64,000 nt of DNA from Apoda limacodes (taxonomy: Eukaryota > Arthropoda > Insecta > Lepidoptera > Limacodidae): the NCBI GenBank assembly GCA_946406115.1, contig OX291548.1, forward strand, positions 12,078,373 through 12,142,372. Direction: 5' to 3'. Made by a program: the position numbers and the translations under genes. Below, one piece after another: positions 24,301-36,300 of this stretch. The notes beneath the pieces are model-generated. The model ran no database searches. It had not been told where the DNA came from and worked only from the letters and a program-made list of their open reading frames with translations. Numbering within the stretch: position 1 is the first letter of the stretch; each line of letters starts with the position of its first letter.

Positions 24301-27300
24301 ACTCTCCGTACTGGACTAAGGTTTTCTTCATACGAGTCTCCTTCAGATGACGCGTCTGTCATTGCATCTGATGTGAGGTCTATTGTAGCCCTTGGAACCT
24401 GACAAGCATAGAAAAGTTTTTTAACATTTAAACAGTTTTGAAGACTTATTACTAGTGTAACTTTAATAACTTTAATACTTATTAATGTATATGTCGCAGG
24501 CAAATCGTATAATCCGCCATTTCATATATGCCTAGGAAAATCGTAAAATATGGAAACGAAAGGAACAGAAATCGCACTATATAAGTCATGTATGTTAGGT
24601 TAGGTTCAGTTTCTATTTTGTAAACGTAGATGCGGACCGAGCGAAGCGAGCGGAGCGTTCCAGCCAAACTTCATACAATAATCTGTTCAGTTATATGATA
24701 ATTTCTATTCCATACTTTACGATCTGCTTAGGCAAATTATGAAACTTTGGATTATACGATTTGCCTGCGACATATCTACATGTTGACTTTAAACATTCAT
24801 ACTTTGTACTATACCACAGAACACTTTTTTAGTTTAGTATCTTTTGTAATTTAAATTAAGTAAGTACGTTAAAAATAAAAAATCTCATTTTTGGTTCCAT
24901 TTTGTACTAATATAGAAATAAAGTAAGTAGATCTTTATAATCCTAAATTTATTTTTCCTCAATAAGGTTTTTTTGTATAAATGACTGTGTGTTGCCAAAA
25001 TAAAATAAAATAAATTACCGACAGTCACTGGTCTCTAGTCAACGTGTCAATTTGATATGATCTTCGTTTTGTCTACGTTCATCTTCAGATCTACTCGTCT
25101 AAAAGAACAGTTGAGGCTACATTTCTTTTATTTTCTATAGCGATTCTGCCATTATTATGATGTCATTCGCGAATCGAAGGTGAGAAAGAAAAAGTTCAAC
25201 TTCTTAAAGACACCTTCCAGTGCGGTGGTAAACTGTTTATGGGATATAACATCTCCCTGTACTCGCCTGCGAAACTAAATGGACTTTTTCTGCTGGTCCT
25301 GTACTTGTATAGTCATTGTTTTGGCGTCATACAAAGATCGAAGAATTTCAGAACAGCTCCGATATTGACGGAATCAAAGGCTTTTTAGTAGTCCACGAAG
25401 ACAAGACAAAGCGGCCAATCATACTCTTCTGTGTTCAGTATAATCTGCATATATTCTGCTCAGGAAAAAGGCTTGTGAGATGGTGTGTTGTTAGACTTTT
25501 GCGCTGGTTGTTACGCGTGTTCCGTGGAAAAGTCAAGTTTATGATTGATCATTCCTTTTGAGTAAGGATCATCGTCAAAGACATCAACCTCTTCGCAACC
25601 TCTTAATTTTTTCGGGACTTAAATGTTTTGAAAGTTGCTGGAGTTCTTTCTGAGCGATGACGGCCGCTCCTTTTTCTATCATCAACTCTACCTGCTTTAT
25701 CTTACGTTTCGATAGTGCATTAAACAAATCTTTTTGTTATTTTGAGTCTTTGTGACAAACTAAAAATCTAATTTGGTGCTGCCAATGCTAAACAACAAAC
25801 ATAAACGGATCTGGTGCCTTTAAGCGGCCACTGCATATTTATTAACTGAGCAATGAGATTTAATATTGGTGCAACAGAGAAAATTATAATAATAAAAAGT
25901 CTTACTAACATATCTGCCAATCTAGAATGAAGCGCTGCAGTCGCACTTAATATCTAACACTATCTGATACGTGACATCAGTATTAATGGCGAATCTAAGA
26001 TGACGCCTAGTTATATATTTTGCCGCATGTGGAGATGAGTTGGTCGATGTTTAGGTACCTGGCATTACCCCGTATTTCTTTTGTAAGCTCATGCAATATG
26101 CAAAGACTGGTTAACTAGTCTTAAGTATCTGTTATAATAGATTCGAAGGGCGTTCAAAAGGCACCGAAGGGCAAACCCTGTTTTACTTAGATAAAGGGCT
26201 AGGCTGTCAGTAATGATTATATAATTTGCACTACACTTTACCCGTAGAATTTGTCGCTTTGTTTTCTTTTTTTCGGTCCTTTTTATTTTCTCTGTTTTGA
26301 TTTGCTGACTTTTTGGTTTCTGTGAAGAAAATATCTTATGTTTAGTAATAATATTCTGTATAAATATACATTGAATACCTTTTAAGCCACCTGCTGGCTT
26401 TTATATTCAAAAATCATCGAAATAGGAAATGCCTTGTATTTGAGCAAAATGTGGCTTTTCTTCTTTTCGATTACGACATGATAAAAAACAAACAAAAATA
26501 AATTGGATTAAGTTGAACCTTCTAGCCTGGTCAAATATCTATGTACTTACTTCGTTTACATTTCTTATATTTCGAAAGTTTGGTGATGGTGGTGGTACAG
26601 TTTGAACAATATTTTCAGTCAATTCTCTCATATTGGATCCTGCTTCGGAACTGCTGCTTGAAGTGTCACCTTCATCGCTGCAAATGATATTTGCTTTTAT
26701 TTCTAACAAAGCTAATGATCTGATAAGTCTACCTCAATAAGGAGATGCCGTAGACTTTGTGAAATAATTGTTTATGACACTCACCTGGAATAATCGGAAA
26801 GGTCAATATTAGTGGGCTCATCAGCATTAGATCCTTCTTTCAGTAACCTGGTGACGATTTTTGTTCTAAGCTTTTCTTTGCTAGGATCTTCGTCATAGAA
26901 ATCAAGTAAAGTTTCGCAAAATGTACGCCCAAGAATTTCATAATCTTGAACAGAAAAGTGCGTGGACATTCTGCTGCCCAATTCTGAACCTCCGAATGAT
27001 GCCTCCATAGTATAACTATTTGCCACACCCAGCATCCAAACCACTACCCTTCCAGTACCTTCTTTACTTCGTTGGATACGAAATTTGCAATTTTCGAAGG
27101 AAAACTAAAATTAACCAAAAAATAATACAAATAAAGTTAACAAGTTAGTTGCATTAATAATTTAGCATGATCCGGTTTGTAATTATTTTTAAGATTAAAA
27201 ACAAAGGTAAATTATTCCACTATATACTGTAATGACAAAACAAAAACAAGTCGTGTGAAAAACTAATGATATTGCGAGCCCAAGAATTGTAATCTTTTTA

Positions 27301-30300
27301 AATTGTCATCGTGTATGTATTGGGTTTTCCACAAGGCGTAATCGTGAATAAAACTCAATTACCTTGTCCGCTGCATTCTTATGTAACATCAATGGAAAAA
27401 CTTGTTCATGCAATCGTTTATCAGAATTTCTTCTACTTTCGCAGCCATATATAAATACATTGTGTTTCCGGGAATGTGCATGGAGGTCTACATACATCGC
27501 AACACCACATTCTTCCTGTAATCTAATACTGACATCATAGCAAAGATAATAAATACAAAATAAGAGTTCAGTTCCATCAACATCCAACCATCAGCTTCAC
27601 ACGTGCAGGTTGGTAGTGCTTTTAAATTCCTTTGGATATGCAGTTTATGTACAATTTTTTTGGAAAAAATCTGTAGTTGAGAAAAACTACTCAGCTGTTA
27701 TGATACGTGATACATTATGTATCACGTCATAACATAACTTAATATTCATTTACGTGATACAAAATAGAAATTAACTATAAATGTCATGTACAACATATCT
27801 TCGTATCATTACTTTTGTATGATATTAGCAAATATTTTTTTTCTGACTGATTATGTAGTTGGCTGATGCACCCATTACTGCTCCACCGGGCTTTTGGGGC
27901 GAGACTCTGAAGGAGTCAGCCCATGTAGCGCCCAACGCAGCGTGAGTCTCGAACCCAAAGGTGATTCAGCGCCAGGAGGGGAGTTCCCCGTTACGCATAG
28001 CAAATATAGGATACTTAAAGTGAAAGCATCATCAACATCCCAATGCAGGAAATAGGTATATTGATATCGCTGAGGATTGGTAGATATTTTGTATTTATTT
28101 CGGGCATACAGAGTTTATTACGATGTTTATAATCAGACGAAGTCCATACTTGAGAATAAGCTCAGCTGTCTCAACACGTGATACGTAACGTGAAATACGA
28201 CATAAGATAGATAAGTAGAGTATAAATACCGTGTTTTACATACCTCCGTATCATTACTTTTGTATGCCACACCGGTGGGTAGGTTTCTCTTATAACTGTA
28301 CGATATTGTCTATTTAAATCCTTTCCGGTCAACGAGCACCGATTGTTACCAACAATAACCTACAATGAATAGATGTGAAAGCATTTAAACATAATATTTA
28401 CATGTAATGTACAAAATTGCATTTTTAACATCTCATTTCAACTGACGTTATCGCTACTCACACCATCCGGATTCAACATTGGAACGAGTTTAAATATAAA
28501 TTTTTCTCTTAACTCCCGAGCTTGATTCGAATCTCCCGTTAGAAAATCCATAAAACCTTTCATCATCCATGATGAAGGTGTTTCGCCAGGATGTACCCTT
28601 GCTGTTATTACTACTGCTCTCTTCTTCTGTAAGTGAAACAAGTATCTTCGATAATTCTCATAGCATTCATGAATAAATTTACATTCTCTTTAAGAAAAAC
28701 ACCTTTGGTTCCAATTCGCAAGGGTCTGGTGGCGCAGTGATTGTTAAATAGTACACATTATTGCCGGCCAAAGTTCTACATAGCAGCCTTAATTTCGAAA
28801 AAATAGATTTAACAGGATGTGACTGTAGTCTTGAAAGATATTCCTGTAAATCTGAATACGTATATGGATAACAGTGTGCTATGTAAACGGCATCATCAGT
28901 ATGCGGAAATTCTACATTAAATGTTAATGTATAGCTGGGGAACTGTTCCTCTTCTTCGCACCTGTAATCAAAAAGAATAAATTATACTTCGTATTGACCT
29001 TAGTAGTAATGCTTATCTCTGCCATTGATAACTCACGTTGGATCGTTTTTGTAATATGTTATGTTATCACCACATCGTCTCCAACCGATCGAATGTAGCT
29101 GCGCGTCCTTCGTTGAATACAATAAAGGTCGCATCCCCTCGTTGTACAAGCTTTCAGCTTTTGATAAATTCACTATTGAAAATCTGCAATAAACCACGAG
29201 TACAATTATGTTCTGGTATCTGTTAAAGTCCACGAAAGATTTTTTGCAAAAAGTTTTAGGCTTCCCTGGATAATATATTCGTATGTCGGCATTTTCTGAT
29301 TCTGAGCTTTCCAGGTTTGAACGATAAAATATTTTATGTCGTGCTACGAATAATGGGAGAGGAGTAGTAAATTATTGACCATATCATCAGCGTGGAACGC
29401 TGTTGTTCCCAAGTCCATAGGATTTTCAGGGGACGAACACTGTAAAGTAGTTGTTCTTTGTTACTTGCATTTTTATAGTTACATGTCTTGTCTAAGGATG
29501 TGTGGTCATAATGTATCCTTTACGATAAGTAGTTCTCATAAAGTATAGGTACTGCTATTGTATACGTTTTGGTTTTTTTATGACTTAAAAAAATCCATGT
29601 AGGCTCACCTATACATCATTTGCTTTTTTGTATTGGATACTCTGAAGTAAAACCACTGCATGTGTCGATTGGTGTAGAGGTCCGTGCGAAGATGAAGTTC
29701 GTAGTAGGTAGATGTGATCTTTATAGCTTTGGCCAGGTTTCCACTCTCAAATCTGGATTCAAATTTAAGCTCATCGTCGCCCCCAGCGGTTGTGCAGGCA
29801 GAGATATATAAACGGGATCCTCCAACTGTTGAGCGACTGAACTGGAATTGAGAGTGTGCAAAATTAAGACCACAGCATATACAGGATAATTTTTACAGTC
29901 GTCCATCAAAGGCAGATTGAGCAATCAAGATGTGCAGTGTGCACCCGACTAGCCTATGTAGTCTATGTAGTCACAATGACTAGTCGAGTGATGTCCAGAC
30001 AGTCATATATTTTGTCGCAACGCAATAACTGTCTTAACGTTGTCGGATTAAATGAAATTAATGACTTTCTTAATGAAATGAACTTAGTGCTGTACTATTA
30101 TAACCTACAACAGTATAGACTGATAGTGATGACTTTAATTATCTACTGAGATCTTTGGGTCATTCAGTCGAGGTAAAATTCAAAATGAATGCAATGTCCA
30201 GGCTGTGTTATAAGTAAGGGTTATAGATTAATATTCCACTAGCTGTGACCTGCGGTTCCACACCTATATCAATCCGAAAAGTGTAAGCGAGGTGTAGGTG

Positions 30301-33300
30301 AAAGTTTTTTTATACAATAAAAAACAAAAAGACGACATACAATCTTTTCAATCTTTACAATCTTTTGATAGTTTACTGATAATATTTAAAGTGTTTGACT
30401 TCATGAAACATTTTTCTAGTTCACAAGTTAAACATTAATATCACTGTCAACAACAGAATGTATTAACTTACGCGTACTCACATAGTTCACCGCACTCATA
30501 GGGTAATACTGATATATGACTGTACCAGCTTCTTCACCCACTGGTTGTGGTTTCAGTTCTTTGCCGGTTGGGGCGTAATATGGCTCAGATATTGCAGGAT
30601 TCCAAATAATATGTTGTATCCTTTCTTCGGCTACCTTTGCTTGAAAAAGTTATAACAGTTATTATTAAGAATAAAATGTGTGTAAGTGCTATTTGTGATA
30701 TGAGGTGTATTACCTGACATTCCGATGGCCATCGAGGTGCTTGTTGGGGACAATCGAGTTCCTTTGGAAGTGCGAATAGATCTCTAGGTTCTTTGAGTTT
30801 TGCTGTTGTTCGAAATGTTCTTATGTCTGTATTGATTTCAAGTTGATTAGTCTTCAAATTGTTGTGAAGGAAATTTGAAATTAAGGTACCTGTAACAAGC
30901 ATACTATACTTAAGACTCAATATTGCCTACGTGAATATATAATATTGCTTAACAGGTTTGTAAATTCTAAAGACTATATATATTTGTTGCACAAAGTACG
31001 TCGTAGGTATTTAACCTTCTTTTCCTTGTTAGGCTAATTTCTACGAATATATTGTTTTTTTTTTGTCTGTTGTTGATTTGTATTATGTTTTTTTAGTGTT
31101 CCGTACCACAGAACGAAAAGGGGCCCTTTAAGCATCATTGTGTTGTTTGTCTGTCTATCAAAAACCTTTTTTCAGGAACGCGTGAAAATATCAAGTTGAA
31201 ATCGATATCAAATACTAAGATCTACGGTCTCTTGAAGCTGTAAAAAAATCAACCTTTTAAGTCAACGCAATAATAAAATAAGGCTCAAATACGGCCATTT
31301 TTGTCGGATATTTTGGCATTCACAAATTAATCAAAACCAATGGGATACTTCCCGTTGTCCTAGAATCATTAAATTTGATACGAAGCAAGGTATTTACATC
31401 ACAAATATAGGGTAAATCCAAAAATTGATAATTAAGGCGTAAACCTGTGAGACTTAATCTTATGATGGTAGAAGTATCTACGTATAATACTCGTAAGTTT
31501 GTAGTTAACCCTCAGTGCGCGAGCCAGAATCACACTTGACCGGTTTTTAAACTTAGTTGTTAGCGTTTCATAACTGCCAAATGGCAAAAATTTCATCAAG
31601 TCCGTTTGTCCGGCCGTGTCGTCAACATTTTAGGTAATGCTGCCATCTTTGTATCGATTTTAATGAAATTTTAAGACATTTTTTGTTTTAGTATTTTTTT
31701 TAATATACGCCATATATTACTTATATTATTAATATTACCGTTCAAAGGCGAATTTTGAGTGCCTCTTGAAACTTTGCCTTGCTGCATTTGTAATAAAATA
31801 AAAAAATAATTTTATCTTTGCTATTGTTTCTTAATCAAAGATTTACTAATTAAATTAAATTAAATCTTTTAAAATTTTGTCTCCGTAATTGGTGTCACTT
31901 TGACCCTACTGTTTATCTAATTTATAATTATAAATTATCTTTACTTAGATATTTTATTAACAAGCATTATGTTCAAATAATATTGAATATGTAGGCATTA
32001 AGAGTATCGGATTCGCAGCGCGCTCCATACAACAGGATTTTTCTCCTCTGATGAATATCAATCCCTCAAACTCAATGTTTTTTGTTTTAACAAGACCAGA
32101 CAACTAATATCTAGGTCTGTGGTGTTTCAGTTTTACGTTAAATTGTGTAGTTCTAAAATTATTAGAGTGCAAAAACTTGTCATTTATGGTCAAAACAGCT
32201 GCAACTTCGTGCTTATTATACACTTAAACAAAAACGTTTACGAAAATTTTAAAACACCACAGACCCAGATAATATAATAAATTTTCTAAATAAAAAAACT
32301 TTTCTGTCATTCTTACTAAATTAAATGAATAAACACAATAATTCGAAATACAAAAATCATTAGTCAAATTTGCAAAAATCGAATTCTATCATGATGCTGC
32401 CTCGCTTGACAAACACGGGGGGCTTGAGACAGGGGAGGCGAGGCGAGGTAGCAGCCAAAATCAGTCGCGGGCCGTCCGTGAGCGAATCTTCACTTGTATT
32501 GCGTTTGACGTTAGTAGGTAGGTACCTAATATCACTGTGGCGTGTTTCTTTGCGCAGCAAGTTGATTAGATTTTTTTGACCTTTAACTAGGTAGGTATTT
32601 AGCGTACCATATATATATAAATAAAAATGAATCGCAAAATTTGTTGCTAAGCGCGAAACTCGAAGACGGCTGGACCAATTCGGGTAATTTTTTTTTGTGT
32701 TTGTTAGTGTAAGGGCAAGGTTTTTATGAAAGAAAAAACGGTCAAGTGCGAGTCCGACTCGCGCACTAAGGAAAACTCGAAGCAGCTGGACCAATTCGGA
32801 TAATTTTTTTTGTTGTGTTTGATAGTGTTACGGCAAGGATTTTATGAAAAAAAAAACGGTCAAGTGCGAGTCGGACTCGCGCACTAAGAGTAAACCGATT
32901 TTAATGAAATTTTGGTAAGTTGTTATGCACACGCCGGGGAAGGTTTCCGAGAAGGAAAAAAGGGGCAAGTGCGAGTCTGACAGGGTCAATTGCGAGTCAG
33001 GCTCACGCAAAAAGGGGAAAACGGTTTTAATGGAATTTTGGTAAGTTGTTTTGCACACGCCGGGGAAGGTTTCTGATAAAGAAAAAAGGGTCAAGTTCGA
33101 GTCGGACTCGCGCATTCGGGTAATTTTTTGTTGTGTTTGATAGTGTTAGGGCAAGGTTTTTATAAAAGAAAAACGGTCAAGTGCGAGTCGGACTCGTACT
33201 TTAAGGGTAAACTGATTTTAATGAAATTTTGGTAAGTTGTTATGCACATGTCGGGGAAGGTTTCTGAATTATTACAACCCTTTCACAATAGGTTGTTGCG

Positions 33301-36300
33301 CTAGTTGTTTAAAAAAAAGAAACACGGTTCACCGGGTCAGCTAGTAATACCTATAAAGAGCACTGCCTAGAGCGTGCAAAATAATAGTAGGTAATAAAAT
33401 TAAAAGTGTAACCATTTGATTTGCAAATTATTGACCCTCGATCAGACAGGATCATGAGTTAGTTACACTTATATAATACAAGCTTTTGCGCGCGTTATCG
33501 GTGTAGAATTTCAACGACAACTCCTCACTTATAGAAAAAAAAAACGACTAACACTCTACTTATGGCCCTGAATTCGGTTATAGATGTAAGATTTCAACGG
33601 AAACTCCTTAATTATAAAAAAACCAACTCACACTTGACGTTTTAAAATAGCATATGTCCTTTCTCGGGAGTCTAACTATCTCCATGCTAAATTTCATCTC
33701 AATCAGTACAGATGTTTAAGCGTAAAGAGGTACAAACAGACAGATTTACTTTTGCATTTATAATATTAGTATGGATTTTTATAATGAATACATACCTATT
33801 TAAAATTTTTCTGTATGATACCTATTTTCAAAATAATTGTACCTACATCTACTGTGAACAATGTGTCACTAAGATTGAAAGTCTAAAAAGAGATTTCCAA
33901 TTATTCCTAACCTAAGTAAAAAGTAAAAAGAATAGAACAGTAGGTATTTAATTTTATTTAAATATTTAAAAATAAATTAAATATTATATATTAAAAATCG
34001 GCAAACAAGCCGACGGTCCACCTGATGGTATGCGGTCACCATAGCCTACGGACGCTTGTAACATTTCCATAATACAACCTTCTTTTACTCTAATATCGGC
34101 CAGTAAAAATTTTTTCTAAATCGTAAACATTCGTATTCGTAGTCATTGTTATTTAAAATTGAAAGTTGTATTAAAATAGAAATTATATTAGGTTATATGG
34201 GTATTTTCTTATGATTTTTATGTAAAAACTGAATTTGACTGAATGATAAATAAAATATAATAAAATTATTAAAAATTCTATATTATTATTAAAAAATAAA
34301 TTATTAATGTGGCAAACTGCATTATGTTTTTAGCAAATAATTATGAACACACTGTTCCACACAGTTACATGAATAGAATTTAGTGTTTTGAACATCCTAT
34401 ATTTCATCAGAACAGGTAAATGTGGCCGAGCGGAGGTTGTAAGAGTAGCTAGTATCCAGCTACACACTAGTATAGAAGCCGGCGGCAGCAGTGCAATTTT
34501 ATCACTAATTTGGCGGAAAATGTCAACGAATACCAATCTGCAAATTTTTTGACCATAAATAGCTTGCAATAGTTTTCTTACTAATTCCGGACAGTCAAAT
34601 AGCAATGTTAAATTTTAATGGATTTATTAGTATCCTAAGTTAGGGCTTTTAAACTGTTAATTGAATAACCGCCTCAAAATGTTAGTTATACTTTTTTAAT
34701 AGACTGTAAAAATCACGGCCGAAATTAGGCTGCTCTAACAGAAATACAGTATGTTAAAATACTAAATAAGTCTATTCATGTAACTGTGTAAAACAGTGTG
34801 TTTATATTTTTTTGCTGTTAAACACAATGCTGTTTATCACATTAAAACTAGTTACCGTTGGAAATTTCAACTATTTATTTTATTTTATTTATTATTGGTC
34901 AATTTTCAAATAATAAGAAAAACAAGAATTCATATATAACCTAAAACGATTTCTATTTTAAAAGGTATAATAAAGAGTTAAAGTTATGCGTGGTAAAGTT
35001 TCAACACAAATAAATAATTTCTATTGATATATTGCCCTTTTTACAAAACTTTAAATGCTTATTATTCTTTGTCACGTAATTTAAGATGTTTATAATCACT
35101 ATATATATACTCAAAAAAATAAAGTGTAAATGTCAAATAGCCCGACAATGCAAATTCAACGGTGGATAACTTCAAGGTTCAGGTATAGTTAGGATTGAAA
35201 GTGCGTTTCATGTTAAGGGGCCGACATTTGGGTGTTTTACCCTACTCCATTTCAAAAAATACTTACTACGAATATTGTTTACGAATTACGACCTTTATAG
35301 ATTATTTTGGTATTATTAATTATCTATTGGCCGCCAATGTTACATTTATGTTACCTTTCATTTCTTTAGTCAATCAGTAGGCAGTATACACGTTTTTTAA
35401 AAGTAACAACTTACTACTTAACTTCATCAACAATTGCGTAACGTTATTTCGTAACGTTACAATTACTTTGAAAAATACTAATTAAGTAGCCTATAAGTAC
35501 CTATAATATATAAGTATTAATTTAAAAAAGGTAAAAGTTAAGTAAATATTTGTACTTTCATTTTACCATTATTAACATTATTATGCTTTTATAGTAAATT
35601 TTAAAAACGGTAGATACCGTATGTGTGGGTAAAAATGTTACAAGGTACCGAATTACCTTCCTATTTTATTATCGTCCTTGCTGGTATCCGTGAAAAGATA
35701 AATGAACGTTAGCTCAGAAACCTCCTCCTTTTTCAATATTCATTCGGCCCATAAAAAAAGAATTTTTCAAAAAAAAAAATCTCGCATAACCTTTATAAGT
35801 TTGTATAAGTAGGTACCTCGCTATTTTCTCAGAGAGCGCGCCGAACAGAACGTCTTATACCTTTTCCATTACAACCAATGACATTCTTTCATGCCTATAA
35901 CTTTTGCGCAAGTGGTAGCAATAAATTAACATAGTTTTATCGCAATCGGATAAACAATACGGCAGCTCATTAAATACTTATTAAATTGAAAATTTAATGA
36001 TATTAATTCATTTATACTTCTTTAATGCTCAAAATATAGTATTTTTGGGTGAAAGTCATATCGCTTATCAGAATACAGACGTTCCAACTATACGACAAAA
36101 TCATACCAGAATAAGGCGCGCGGCGCTGGGAAAGGGGGTCTCGCGCCCGCGTCGTTTTCGATAGGGACAGCAACATTTAGCAAAAATTTAAAACGCGCGC
36201 GGGCGCCGCGAGGTGTATTCTCTTAATGACGTGTCAGAGATAAAATGTGAGGTTACGAAGTTAATAAAACTTACTGTGTATGTGGCATTTATTTTAATAC

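Noticed and set aside
32625..33350. CRISPR-like spacing of a palindromic repeat
   Set aside because: Repeats are few and imperfect, the intervening modules are themselves repeated, and the DNA is eukaryotic; this is a transposon-derived mosaic.
34330..34605. 91-residue open frame on the minus strand
   Set aside because: It begins at TTG, overlaps the inverted end of a MITE and has no acceptor or donor that fits the carboxypeptidase gene.
36110..36220. GC-rich patch as a CpG-island promoter
   Set aside because: It lies inside intron 1 with no adjacent exon on either strand and no start signal; unassigned.
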